A DNA stretch of 64,000 nt from Cladopsammia gracilis (lineage: Eukaryota > Cnidaria > Anthozoa > Scleractinia > Dendrophylliidae): positions 1,051,001 through 1,115,000 of the forward strand of contig JAJGOT010000113.1 in assembly GCA_022457155.1 (NCBI GenBank). The letters run 5' to 3'. The position numbers and the translations under genes were made by a program. The first letter of the stretch is position 1. Each line of letters starts with the position of its first letter. This document shows positions 32,936-43,629 of the stretch, one piece after another. The notes beneath the pieces were generated by a model. That model was not told the DNA's origin. It searched no databases and saw only the letters and a list, made by a program, of their open reading frames with translations.

Positions 32936-34222
32936 CTGAAAACCATAAAGATTTTCTTAGTTCTGCTATTAAGATTTCAGTCAAATGTAGGGTTATTAAG
33001 GGTTATATAACTGTGTATATAACAGTTACATATACACATTTATGTTTTAAGACCAAAATCAAGGCCCATAGGCTGAGCACTGAGATATTTGTTTCACTAT
33101 GAGAGTGCCACCCCCTCCCCCAACCCCTTCCTGAAGGTCTGGATCTACCACTGGTATACTGCAGTGGAGTTGAAAACCAAGCATTAATAGCATAGCATAA
33201 ATTTCCAGCAGTAGAGGATGATTTGTAACCTTTACTTTAATAACTATTGCGAAACACTAAGCTATATTTTTGAATGTTGTGCCGCCCAATACCACTTTCC
33301 TGTCCAGGTTTTGTCTTCACTAGAATTCTGTCCCTCCCCTTCATAGTTCCTGTCATACTCGGCTAAAACTGTATTGCAATCTTTCAGGCTCTGTTGGTGA
33401 ATGTGTTGGATATTTACCTCCACTTCAGTGAATAAATAGAGGTTACAACAGTGAATAAATAGAGCGCATATGATTTTTATTCATGAGTTAGGAAGAATCA
33501 CAAATGAACGAGCAAGGCTTTGAGAGCGAGTGAGTTCTTCCCAACTCATGAATAAAAATAGTACAAGCGAATGAACTGTGAAGTAATTTGTTTATTATAT
33601 GCATACTGAGATTTACACAACAGAAAAACAAGACGAAACGATTAAATTATCAACACTTTACAGTGTAGTAGAAGGGTTCTTGGTTTATTGTCAGACTCAA
33701 CTTTCAAGTGGAAAAATTCACCAAATTCACACACCTAACAAAAATAACTATGACAATAATTTTTTACCAAAAGTATAACAAGACTAAAAATAATGAGTCA
33801 CAACTTCAAAGAAACATGACTGAAAATTCTAACATGATTGAACAATGAGTCGAAGTTCGAGAAACACTTATTTTTTATATAAAAGCAGGCCCTGCTTAAA
33901 GTAAACAATTTATAGTTCACGAAATCCATGTAAGCTTACTTACTTACCCTGAATCGGAATCCAATGGACTAATTCGTTTGTATCTTTTTGTAAAGGAGCT
34001 TTCTCAAACTGTTAGAGTTGGAGATTGATTCAAAGTGTTCACTGAAACAGTTATTTGTCTTCCGCTGATAACAGCACACGTGAATAATGACAGTGGTTGC
34101 TGGCCTGCTTGTTTGTTTGTTTGTTTGTTTTCATGAAGCTGAGCTAGAGAACTCTCGACTTTTTTTGTGTAGCAGTCGGTTGTTGTCGAAGATGGGATGT
34201 CGACTCGGCTGAATGTGCTCAT
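32744..34222 (-). CDS. Unidentified multi-exon gene, minus strand
   Basis: Three exons with coding character lie between 32,744 and 34,008, plus a plausible start at 34,222 (MSTFSRVDIPSSTTTDCYTK). The joins at 33948|33422 keep the frame. The first-to-second join and the third-to-last join are unresolved: no donor in the right phase is obvious, so a further small exon may exist near 33.0-33.3 kb. The predicted protein is polar and charged, largely helical in appearance, and ends in EEMVQVHSQILPRSSEKEL before a TAG. I do not recognise the family. The 118-base tandem array begins about 130 bases beyond the stop codon. Confidence 0.5.
33296..33422 (-). CDS. Internal exon of unidentified gene
   Basis: Codes EVNIQHIHQQSLKDCNTVLA, EYDRNYEGEGQNSSEDKTW and onwards. 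The acceptor (ATTCACTGAAG) joins the previous exon in phase. The donor AAA|GTGGTA is only fair and leaves phase 2, which does not fit the terminal exon directly. Confidence 0.45.
33948..34008 (-). CDS. Internal exon of unidentified gene
   Basis: 61 bases with acceptor AACTCTAACAG and strong donor CAGG|GTAAGTAAG. It codes FEKAPLQKDTNELVHWIPIQ and leaves in phase 1, which the next exon completes. Confidence 0.55.
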
Positions 34223-34329
34223 TTGTTTTCATTTTCTTCTTCGTCTATAAATTCCTCTACGGACAAAGCGAGATCTTAAAAATGACTCAAAGCCATTTTT
34301 CAACTAACAGAAATGCTGAGGAGGGCGAG

Positions 34330-34460
34330 GGCACACTGAATGGCGGGAATTTCCATGTACGATTTTTGTCACTAGTGAAAAATGTTGTATCACGATTCTG
34401 ATTGGTCATACGATATTCTTCACTAGTGAGGAAAATCGTATGACCAATAGGATGGCTTGT
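34330..34460. repeat. Short palindromic MITE-like sequence
   Basis: Nested inverted phrases TGTACGATTTTTGTCACTAGTG, ATTGGTCATACGAT, TCACTAGTGAGGAAAATCGT and ATGACCAATAGG. It lies just upstream of the start of the minus-strand unknown gene and could contribute promoter sequence, though that is a guess. Confidence 0.5.
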
Positions 34461-34801
34461 CATACGTGAAGGGACGATTTTTAACTCATAGTTTTCTGGT
34501 GTGTAAATCTCAGTATGTATATAATAATTGTTAATTATGTGAAATTTTAATTTCATAAATAAACATAAACATTATCAAGCTTAATCTTTTTTACCACTAC
34601 AGTAAATAAACAAGTTACAGTGGTTTATGAATGTATTTTGATATTTGCCTTGCTCTTAAAAAGCATTCAGCACAGGCTTCCCCATGTGGAACCCCTGGAC
34701 ATGCACATCCCTATAATAATAAGTACATGTTAATGGTTACTGTTACAAGAATAAAGGGTTCAATAAATTTGAGAAAATTGACAGTTATTTATTAATAATA
34801 C

Positions 34802-35369
34802 TTAAATTGCCACTGCGATGAAATTTTTTATTTCGATTTCTTTACATCTTTCGTGTACAATTCAGACTTTCTTACTCATCTTGCCAAATTTCAATCTACA
34901 CTGTAGTACGAACATCAGAAGTTATTTTATTTTAACATTTATTTCCGAGAATTTACAGCCGCCATTAATCAACCTTGTTCCAAGGCTTGGTTGCGAATGG
35001 GATAAAGTGACGTCAAAGGCTGAAACATACCTCACAGGTTGAAATTACAATAACAAACAGCATAGAAAATTGCACAAAGAACAAGTCCAATGTTTTTGTT
35101 GCTTTTCACGTGATTTTCAATACTTATTGTTATTATAAGTTCAACCCGTGAGGTATGTTTGAGCATTTGACGTCACTTTATCCCATTCGCAACCAAGCCT
35201 TGGAACAAGGTTGATTAATGGCGGCCGTAAATTCTTGGATATAAATGTTAAAATAAAATGACTTCTGAGTTCGCAATGGATTGAAATTTGGCAAGATGAG
35301 TAAGAAAGTCTAATTGTACACGAAGATGTAAAAAACGAAAATCAAAATTTGATTGCAGTGGCACTTCAA
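34802..35369. mobile_element. Inverted-repeat element, arms about 235 bases
   Basis: Arms 34802-35043 and about 35132-35369 pair along their length (GTTGCGAATGGGATAAAGTG and reverse complement, GCCATTAATCAACCTTGTTC and reverse complement), with a spacer of about 90 bases. Ends read TTAAATTGCCACTGC and, reversed, TTGAAGTGCCACTGC. I could not fix a target duplication. No coding capacity. Confidence 0.8.
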
Positions 35370-35606
35370 TTATCTACCTTGGAAATGTTGCAGGTTGTGG
35401 ATTACATGTAGTTGTCTGCCAGTCTACATATACATGTTTTCAGTGCAAAAAACTGAAACTTACATGTAAATATACAGCAATTGACAACATAAAATGACCT
35501 GTGTACATTTGGTGTGATATTGTAGACATTGAACATTGTATGCTAACTACACATGTACAATTATAACCTACCCTTATAACTTTGCAGAACACACAACATT
35601 CTGTTT

Positions 35607-35704
35607 CTAACCCCCTTTGCAAAGATCATCCACATATTCATTGGCATTGCTATTATCTTCCTTTTGCATCATGAGCATGACCAGTGCCTTATAATCAAGG
35701 GTAA
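35607..35704 (-). CDS. Possible terminal exon, unknown gene
   Basis: 98 bases from acceptor TTTTTTATGGCAG to TAG. It reads TLDYKALVMLMMQKEDNSNA and then NEYVDDLCKGG, acidic and helical. It enters in phase 1, which fits the candidate exon to its right. No family recognised. Confidence 0.35.
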
Positions 35705-35795
35705 CTGCCATAAAAAATAATAATACATGTAGTTGTACTTTCATACACTAAAGGAAAGTAAGTTTTTAGTGCTCTAATTATCAATAATTTTCGAC

Positions 35796-35895
35796 TGCCA
35801 TTAAACCCCCATGTTCCTGCAGCCCAGCTACAAATTGCAGATGACTTCATATTGGCAATCAACACAGTCAAGTTCTCCAAATCACCATCCGAAAA
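35796..35895 (-). CDS. Possible exon, unknown gene
   Basis: Codes FSDGDLENLTVLIANMKSSA, then ICSWAAGTWGFNG, and leaves in phase 1 at a weak donor (GGCA|GTCGAA), joining the 35607-35704 segment without a stop. Both borders are weaker than average, so this is a hypothesis. Confidence 0.3.
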
Positions 35896-36272
35896 CTCAG
35901 TACAGCGTGTTTTTAAGTTTTTATTTTGTTATTGAAGTGATGGGAGTGGTATTATGAGCTTTCACTTGAAAATTCAAGGGAGAAAATGATGTCACAGCAT
36001 TAAGCAATTTATCTTTGAGAAAACTCACTGATGGCATACTTGAAAAGCCCAAATTTTCTAAGCTCAACATTTGTGAAGCCTAACACAAAAGCTAGACAGG
36101 TATACATTGTACCTTATAGTCCTTAAGGCCGCAAGATAAATGATTTCTAGTTGTAAACAAACGTGTGTAGAATTATTCAAATATAATTTTACGACTTAAT
36201 CAATGTAAAATGTAAGACAAGGTGACATATTTTATGAGTAAAAACTCAAAAGTCAAATAACAAAATCTCAAA

Positions 36273-38005
36273 TAGCCTGCGTAGCAAGCGTTCCCGTACG
36301 AACGAATTTGTCCGCATTCTGGCCGCGCGAAGATTGGGGCGAGAGCAGGAAATCGGCGGATGGGGGTGGGAGTGGGGAGATGAGGGAACGCTTGCCTGCA
36401 AACCCCACGATTTTGAAAAACGCCGTTCGTCCACGAACGGGGCTCCTGATTGGTGCGGTGTGGTCACCTTGAGTGACAGGCTTGACAGGTAGCTATCAAA
36501 TTATCACGCAAAATATTTTGAGCGTGACTTGCGAGATCAAAATGGAGCTCGGAGAACATGTGAAAGATTTTGAAACGTGTTTGACCGAAGTTTTGTCGGA
36601 GCTGAGAGAAGCGGGGGCTTGCTTTTACTTTGAAAACGGAACAAGAAAGGGCAATGCGCCATCATTTTAACGGCAACGATTTAATGGCCGTATTGCCAAC
36701 AGGATTCGGCAAGAGTTTAATTTTTCAGTTGTTTGTTATGATGTGCGGAGTGCAAAGTAAAAGGCAAAGAGGTACAGGCTATTCCAGTATTATTCAGTGT
36801 TATTTCTCCATTGCAAAGCATAATTCGGGATCCAGTCGAAGAGGTAAATTGTATGGGGATGACGGCGTGCGATTTAAATGAAAAACTGAACTGCTTGGAC
36901 GATATACACAAAGGGAAATTTGGAAGAACGCACGTATTTAATTTATAGTCAAAGTTACACAAGGATTTCCTCGCTTAAATGTAAAGGCACGGAAAGAAAA
37001 CAATGCGTACCTTATTCCTCTATTAATAATAGGCCAGGAAATGTTTTTCTTAGACTTGAGTAGACCCGTTGAAAAAAATTATCGTGGTTTAGTTTGACTG
37101 TTGTCGTCCATGCCGGTTTGTAGTGATCGGTAAATTATGCCTATTTTAAATTAGTTGGATCGTTGGATCGATACAAAAAAGGCAAGTCAAAAGCCAAATA
37201 ATACCCAAATCCAGTCATTAAGGTTTAGACTTTCTCAAAAACTTAATTGACTCCAATTGACACCACGATTTCATTCCAAATTTTAAAGTTGAAAGTGATC
37301 TATTTCGGCGGCTGTTTGTTTATATCGGCGTTGAATTGAAAGTGGCAAGTGTGGGAAGATCTATTTGCATTTGTGGACCGATTCGAGTTTTATTTTGGTT
37401 ACAGCAAAATATAAGATGAAATGAAGCTGAATGATTAGTGCTCCTATCATAGAAAAGTCAGAAAATAGCGAGGAAAGCGAAGATTGATTTTGAACTAGAA
37501 ATAATATAACCGTAAACAAACACAGCAGTACAGTCGCGCGCTGAGTAGTTGAACTGAGCAGTGTTATCTTTTTATTAGCGGGAATTATTTCACCGGCTCT
37601 GTTAACCGGTGTTGGATTCAATAAGTCAAAGCAAGCAAATATACGGATATTTCTTCTAATTTAAGTCGGCATTGTGTTGAAATGGCGAGAAGGTTTATTG
37701 ATTCCATGAATCTGTGAAGCCGTTTACGAATTCGAAACGTTTTATCTTTTGAAGGAAGTACTGTAGTAAAATTCTACATCCGGTAATCTGTAATTGGCTC
37801 ACTTGTTGACAAGCTGTCAATCGGCAAATGAAATCAACCGTGACAAATAGGTGGGCGTTTTTCAAAATCGTGGGGTTTGCAGGCAAGCGTTCCCTCATCT
37901 CCCCACTCCCACCCCCGTCCGCCGATTTCCTGCTCTCGCCCCAATCTTCGCGCGGCCAGAATGCGAACAAATTCGTTCGTACGGGAACGCTTGCTACGCA
38001 GGCTA
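36273..38005. mobile_element. Mutator-like element with 9-base target duplication carrying a helicase fragment
   Basis: 1733 bases with terminal inverted repeats of about 150 bases starting TAGCCTGCGTAGCAAGCGTT. AATCTCAAA is repeated exactly at 36264-36272 and 38006-38014. Nine-base duplications with long inverted repeats are the hallmark of Mutator-like elements. No transposase is visible. The interior carries a plus-strand RecQ-type helicase fragment (36542-36945), so the element looks like a gene-carrying non-autonomous copy. Confidence 0.85.
36542..36945 (+). pseudogene. RecQ-type DNA helicase N-terminal fragment
   Basis: Starts MELGEHVKDFETCLTEVLSE. After a one-base shift it reads LKTEQERAMRHHFNGNDLMA, then VLPTGFGKSLIFQLFVMM, which contains the Walker A motif (TGFGKS) and the Q-motif-like LKTEQ entry of RecQ helicases. 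After a second shift it reads VISPLQSIIRDPVEEV, the motif Ia region, and ends at a TAG near 36945. Motifs II (DEAH) to VI are missing. RecQ enzymes unwind DNA 3' to 5' with ATP. This piece cannot do so. It lies between the ends of a Mutator-like element and is probably a captured or element-borne fragment. Confidence 0.75.
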
Positions 38006-38245
38006 AATCTCAAAAGATTGAGAACCATTCTTTATTCAATGAGATGCAAATAAGTGGACGGGTATTCTACAGTTTAGCCCAGATATCTTTCCAAAAGTAA
38101 CTCGAGACATGAATTCCAAACAATAAGCAAGGTTTCAAATGTAAATCGCACATCTTAATATCATTTTATTGCCTTTCAAACCACTTGGGACAAGAGTATA
38201 TTCGACCACGTGCTAAACTCGACTCAACTCTTATAAGTTTCTTAC

Positions 38246-38400
38246 CTTGATTCTTCGCTCGAATCCGCTAGTTGCAGATCAATTTCCGACTCTTCACCAC
38301 AAGATATTCCTTCATTGTCACTTCCTTCTGTAAATATCCGTTTCAAAACTTCCTCTGGACTCAAACTCAGACTTCTGGATCTCTTCGCGGCGGAAGACAT
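38246..38400 (-). CDS. Possible first exon, Ser-rich acidic protein
   Basis: From ATG at 38400 it reads MSSAAKRSRSLSLSPEEVLK, then EGISCGEESEIDLQLADSSE, leaving in phase 2 at a strong donor CAAG|GTAAGAAAC. Acidic Ser-rich N-termini like this occur in piggyBac-derived transposases of cnidarians, but no catalytic part is seen. The Mutator-like element lies about 240 bases downstream and the fold-back element begins 39 bases upstream of the ATG. Confidence 0.4.
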
Positions 38401-38439
38401 CTTGAATTGTGTTTCAAGGGCTTTTGAAAACACGTCATG

Positions 38440-39795
38440 CACAGGCCTCCCGAGCTACATACGTGATGTATGCGACAGCTTGTGTATACAGAGAAATGTA
38501 TGGGAAAATCACGGATTCTCTAAAATTGGGTAAATAACTATCTACTTTGAAATAAAGTTTACCTACTTCAAATGTGTTGTTTACTTGCGTCTTGTACCAA
38601 ATTTGAAGCCATTCCGACGCCATTTAGCGAAGTTATTCGAAGTCGTTGTCTCCCCTTCTAAAAAGAAGGAAAGGCAGACCACTGCCGTCGATCGCTGGCC
38701 AGAGGTCACTCCACAAATCGCTCTCTCCTCAAAAGGAAAAGTCCCGAATCGCAATAAAACCAACAGTCCCATAGAGCCCAATAAATTTCACTCCACATAC
38801 GTGCGCTTCGGCGGTCGAAAGACTCGTAAAGAACGAGATATTTTGCTTTAAATTCGCCTATTCGGCTTTCCAGATATGCTTGTGACCGACCTGGCGACAA
38901 CGGTCGTTGCGCAACGACACGTACCTGGTTTCATCCTCAACTCTGATTGGTCCATTTGAACCAAGTCACGCGCTGACAACACGACCCTCCACCGGCGGGA
39001 AAGGTACATTTTCTCACGAATCAAGTGTCACACTGGGGCTCCCAAGGGATGTTTTCTGAAAGCTTTATTGTTCGCAAAAGCCAATCAAAGCCATGTTTAT
39101 ATATTCAAATTTGTATTCAGTAGTTTTCCCTGAGCTTCACTGAACCCCATCGTTGTGTTGGCTCGATATGTTTTCTTAAATTATAAACATTCGGAGTCCT
39201 AGTGTGACACTTGATTCGTGACAAAATGTACCTTTCCCTCCGGTGGAGGGTCGTATTGTCAACGCGTGACTAGGTTCAAATGGACCAATCAGAGTTGAGG
39301 ATGAAACTAGATACGTTTCATTGCGCAACGACCGTTGTCGCCAGGTCGGTCACAAGCATATCTGGAAAGCCGAATAGGCGAATTTAAAGTAAAATATCTC
39401 GTTCTTTACGAGTCTTTCGACCGCCGAAGCGCACGTATGTGGAGTGAAATTTATTGGGCTCTATGGGACTGTTGGTTTTATTGCGATTCGGGACTTTTCC
39501 TTTTGAGGAGAGAGCGATTTGTGGAGTGACCTCTGGCCAGCAATCGACGGCAGTGGTCTGCCTTTCCTTCTTTTTAGAAGGGGAGACAACGACTTCAAAT
39601 AACTTCGCTAAATGGCGTCGGAATGGCTTCAAATTCGGTACAAGACGCAAGTAAACAACCCATTTGAGGAAGGTAAACTTTATTTCAAAATAGATAGTTA
39701 TTTACCCAATTTTAGAGTATTCGTGATTTTCCCATACATTTCTCTGTATACACAAGCTGTCGCATACACCACGTATGTAGCTTGGGAGGCCTGTG
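38440..39795. mobile_element. Fold-back element 1, 7-base target duplication
   Basis: 1356 bases. The arms 38440-39035 and about 39197-39795 are inverted copies at roughly 95 percent by eye, with a spacer of about 160 bases. Ends are CACAGGCCTCCC. CGTCATG is repeated exactly at 38433-38439 and 39796-39802. Each arm carries the same outward-facing open start MASEWLQI.YKTQVNN followed by a GTAAAC donor (ATG near 38623 on the minus strand and 39612 on the plus strand), and on the other strand a frame reading VRFGGRKTRKERDILL at its end. No transposase is visible. The superfamily is not established. Confidence 0.88.
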
Positions 39796-39802
39796 CGTCA
39801 TG

Positions 39803-40388
39803 TAGTCAAATTGCGAGCTGTCCAGCTCAAACTCGCTCAGTGATTGGCTTATAATGCTGTCACGCTTTGTTCAAAATTTGGAGGGAATCGAACCATAGTT
39901 AATCGAACATAACCGACCATAACCCGAATTTTTGCGAGAATTTTCATATGACCGATGTTATGACTTTTAAATTAAAAAGAGTTTAAGCTAAAGTTTTGCT
40001 CTTGAATAGTTTGGATATCCTGTAAGCTTACATGTAAGGTTGATCTTGGATTGTCTACAGCATAGTCTATGGTCTGCAGGATGAATCCTAGCAAATTCGG
40101 TTGGAAATCTTTCCACCAACGGGCTCATAAAACCTCATAAAATATCAAAAGATCAATCCAGCCTCCTAGCATAAACAGGCTTGACTCCACAGGAGTTTGT
40201 ACATAATCTTATAAAGTGACAGACAGTGCAGCAGCGCAACCTCGTTCCCAGGGGCTTCTCGGTTTTCAAAATGGCAGTTTGAGAGGAGAAACCCCTGGGA
40301 CATAGCGATCTAAAACGACCGCTGATTGGTTTATTGATCGCGATTCTTACATCTATTCTGATTGGTTTACGTTTTTCTGAGAAAAGAT
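39803..40388. other. Spacer between the two fold-back elements
   Basis: No gene. A small inverted repeat (CGTTCCCAGGGGCTTCTC near 40243 against GAGAAACCCCTGGGAC near 40286) resembles the one near 47735-47896 and is probably a MITE remnant. Confidence 0.5.
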
Positions 40389-43300
40389 GGCTGCTATATC
40401 GAAGGTCTCCGAGACCACAGGAAACCCAAGCGTAATGTTTGCATGTTAATGATATTTGAAAATATAAGACATTGTATGGAATTTCGAATTCAACGTTTTA
40501 AGCAATATATAAAATCAAAATTGCTGAATAAAATCGTTGAAGCATTTACTGGTGTCGTATTCTATCTTTATACAGTGTTTCTACGCTATTTGAACGATTT
40601 TTAGCCCATTTATCTTACCTTGTATAATATAATGGAAAGGAAGGAGAGTTCGGAGCTTTCGGCGTTCGACACGTGTCCACAAATGGCTCATTTTTCGCAC
40701 AAAAATAGGTGCTGCTCCCATTCTGACTGGTCGTCCTCACAGTAGAATAACGTTAAATTGCATTTCTTCGAACAACTTGAACATCCTTTGTTGATTACGA
40801 CGAACAAGCCGCTCCACAAAATCACATAGCACTGCAAAATAGGCGCCAGAGAGCGTGAAGAACAGGAGAGACCACGGTGCGCGGTCAACACTGGGTACCA
40901 GAGTAAAATCAAACCCCACAGGGAAGGGAACGTTCAATTTTGTCAACCTGTCATTTTTGTTGCGCCTACCACTCGGTAAGGACCAAGTTGTCATTCTGCT
41001 GGTCATGCTTTCGACGTTAAATCGGCCTCTTGAAGAGGAGGAGACAAGGAAGAAAAGATTGAAAAAGGAAAAACGGTAAAATGTCAATTGACATTTTATT
41101 GTCTTTACTTTTTTGTGAAAACGTAAACCGTGCAACTGAATTGTGCTTTGTCACTGTTGTGAAACACGCCATACGCTATTCGAGGTAAAAGCGTGCTTTT
41201 TCTTTACAAAAATTAATGTTATTTTATATCGGTAATTAAAATTCTATTTCAGTAAAACAAAAAACATTTGCACGTGGGTGCCTGAAATTAATTTGGCAGA
41301 TTATGGCCGTGTTTTCACGAGCGATTTTTCAAGTCGCTGAGCGAGTGACAGTCGGAAATCTCGTGAAAACAGTTGCTTGTCCAACTCGCTTAAAGTTAAG
41401 CGAGTCGGCGAACTACAATAGAATTGTCATGAAATTTAAGCCACCAAACCAGGTCGCTAAAGCTAGTCGGCAATTAATTTCTGCCAATGACATTTCGCCA
41501 GCGTTCAAACAACAAAGAAGGGCATTGTATTGTCGTTCTTTTGTGTTCTAATTTTCTATTGTTTTAACAAAAGAAAATATATCGCGCATGGTATAAGAAA
41601 AATGAATAAAGTTCTGTCCGTGAAAACGCATAAATTTTTTAAGCTGCTTAACGCGGTCAGTAAACAAGTCACCTACAGGAATGTTAAGCGAGAAAAACCG
41701 CCTCGTGAAAACACAGCCTATATTTGCGTGTTATGACATAATAACAAACACATTCTACAAAAAAGCGTGTCCCACCGGAACAGTTTCTTTTGTTTTCCTC
41801 GATTTTTGCACGGGCTAATTTTTGTTTTTGGCTGCAGTGCGACCAGGCCTTTATTACATAAAGAAAAAAAATAATGTCTTGCAAAAGCGTAAGAGCTGAA
41901 CCGAGCTTAATGTAAATGTAAATGTTGGTAAATGTTTTACTAATAGACGTAAAGAAGGAAACAGATACACGGTCCGTATTCCGTCGCTTCTTCGGATCCT
42001 TGTCTCCTCCTCTTCAAGAGGCCGTTTTAACGTCGAAAGCATGACCAGCAGAATGACAACTTGGTCCTTACCGAGTGGTAGGCGCAACAAAAATGACAGG
42101 TTGACAAAATTGAACGTTCCCTTCCCTGTGGGGTTTGATTTTACTCTGGTACCCAGTGTTGACCGCGCACCGTGGTCTCTCCTGTTCTTCACGCTCTCTG
42201 GTGCCTATTTTGCAGTGCTATGTGATTTTGTGTTCGTCGTAATCAACAAAGGATGTTCAAGTTGTTCGAAGAAATGCAATTTAACGTTATTCTACTGTGA
42301 GGACGACCAGTCAGAATGGGAGCAGCACCTATTTTTGTGCGAAAAATGAGCCATTTGTGGACACGTGTCGAACGCCGAAAGCTCCGAACTCTCCTTCCTT
42401 TCCATTATATTATACAAGGTAAGATAAATGGACTAAAAATCGTTCAAATAGCGTAGAAACACTGTATAAAGATAGAATACGACACCAGTAAATGCTTCAA
42501 CGATTTTATTCAGCAATTTTGATTTTATATATTGCTTAAACGTTGAATTCGAATTCCATACAATGTCTTATATTTTCAAATATCATTAATATACAAACAT
42601 TACGCTTGGGTTTCCTGTGCCGAGACGTGAAAGTTGAACAGTTTTACTGAGTAACTGTTAACAAAACTGCAGCTGTTCCTGACGATGCGGTTATGATCCA
42701 ACAAGCGTAAGATTTAGAGACAATTCGCTGATTTTCAGGCTTTGCGTTTACGGGTGGCGAATGGTAAATTCGAGATATTTTTTTTTTCTGCGAACCCTAC
42801 ACTTTTAAATCTTTCAAAATTTAAGGCAGAGAGAAAGGTTATGGGAAGGCTTTACCAAATAAATCAAGACACCGATACGTGGAGAACCGCTCAAATAACC
42901 GAGACTGCGAGACCCCTTAAGCTTGATGTTTTGAAAGACCATTCGCCACTCACCCCCCGGTACGTGATAATTTATAGAATTTTGGAATGACTGGAATGGG
43001 GAATGTTGGGCGTAATGTAATTTAATCGAATCTAGAACTTTCATTTACGCAGATTTATGGTTCCATAAATGAAGCAGAGCCGCCAATTGTTTGCTATTCA
43101 GTTACTTATTCACTTGTGTTAAGTAGTATAATGATTTTTAGCTGACGAATTTTTACCGTGTTTAAATAAAGATTATCTATCTATCTATCTATCTATAATT
43201 TTTAAAACATGTCAATAAAAAACAAAACAGGTATGCATTCCTCAAAATGGCAAGATTTCGGTATAATCCCCAACATTAATTTTGCACATACATGCATGTA

Positions 43301-43474
43301 TGCACTATTGTTTTTATTTCGGCAATCTTTTGTTCTGGCTTTTGTTTCAGTCTTCAGAACTTATTCATAGTTAATTTGTGGGATTATATGGAAATCTTAC
43401 CTTCAAAATTCCCAACCACATTTCAGGCCCAAGAACTGTTTTTAAAATTTTGCTTCTATGAAATGGCGATGTAG
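40389..43474 (+). CDS. Possible four-exon gene interrupted by fold-back element 2
   Basis: Exon 1 starts with ATG at 40389 (MAAISKVSE). It is split after CCGAGAC by the fold-back element and resumes at the duplicated CCGAGAC (42620-42626), directly followed by a GTGAAAG donor. Further exons are 42739-42763 (acceptor GATTTTCAG, donor ATG|GTAAAT), 42826-42959 (AERKVMGRLYQINQDTDTWR and onwards, donor CCG|GTACGT) and 43351-43474 (acceptor TTTTGTTTCAG, LQNLFIVNLWDYMEILPSKF to a TAG). All four join in phase without a stop if the element is ignored, giving roughly 100 residues. I do not recognise the protein. Agreement in phase over three junctions is the main support. Mini-exon 2 is the weakest link. 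Confidence 0.4.
40416..42619. mobile_element. Fold-back element 2, 7-base target duplication
   Basis: 2204 bases. Arms are 40416 to about 41053 and about 41995 to 42619, with a spacer of about 940 bases. Ends are CACAGGAAACCCAAGCG. CCGAGAC is repeated at 40409-40415 and 42620-42626. Both arms keep the same outward-facing frame (MTSRMTTWSLPSGRRNKNDR, then FPVGFDFTLVPSVDRAPWSL), 132 residues on the minus strand at 40737-41135 and 102 at 42041-42349 on the plus strand. A separate MITE (41305-41718) sits in the spacer. The termini resemble fold-back element 1, so the two belong to one family. Confidence 0.88.
41305..41718 (+). mobile_element. MITE with GGCCGTGTTTTCACGAG ends, nested
   Basis: 414 bases. 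The ends GGCCGTGTTTTCACGAG and GGCTGTGTTTTCACGAG (reversed) are flanked by TAT on both sides (41302-41304, 41719-41721). A closely related copy is at 63459-63841 in the opposite orientation, flanked by AAT. A three-base duplication suggests a Harbinger-like or related group. The apparent frames (AVFSRAIFQVAERVTVGN and so on) recur in both copies but look non-coding. Confidence 0.82.
43174..43196. repeat. (ATCT)n microsatellite
   Basis: Five to six ATCT units after AAATAAAGATT, the form of tail left by some LINE or SINE insertions. Confidence 0.85.
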
Positions 43475-43629
43475 TTTATAGCTGGCAAATCATCCCAGGC
43501 ACTCTGGATACCAGAAGTTCTCTCGCAGCAGGCCTTTTGCCCTGAGGCTCTTCCTTGTTGCGAAAATATGAGTCAAGAGGCATGTAATATCATATAGTTT
43601 ATGAGAGAGATGAGAGGCACCCATGCCCG

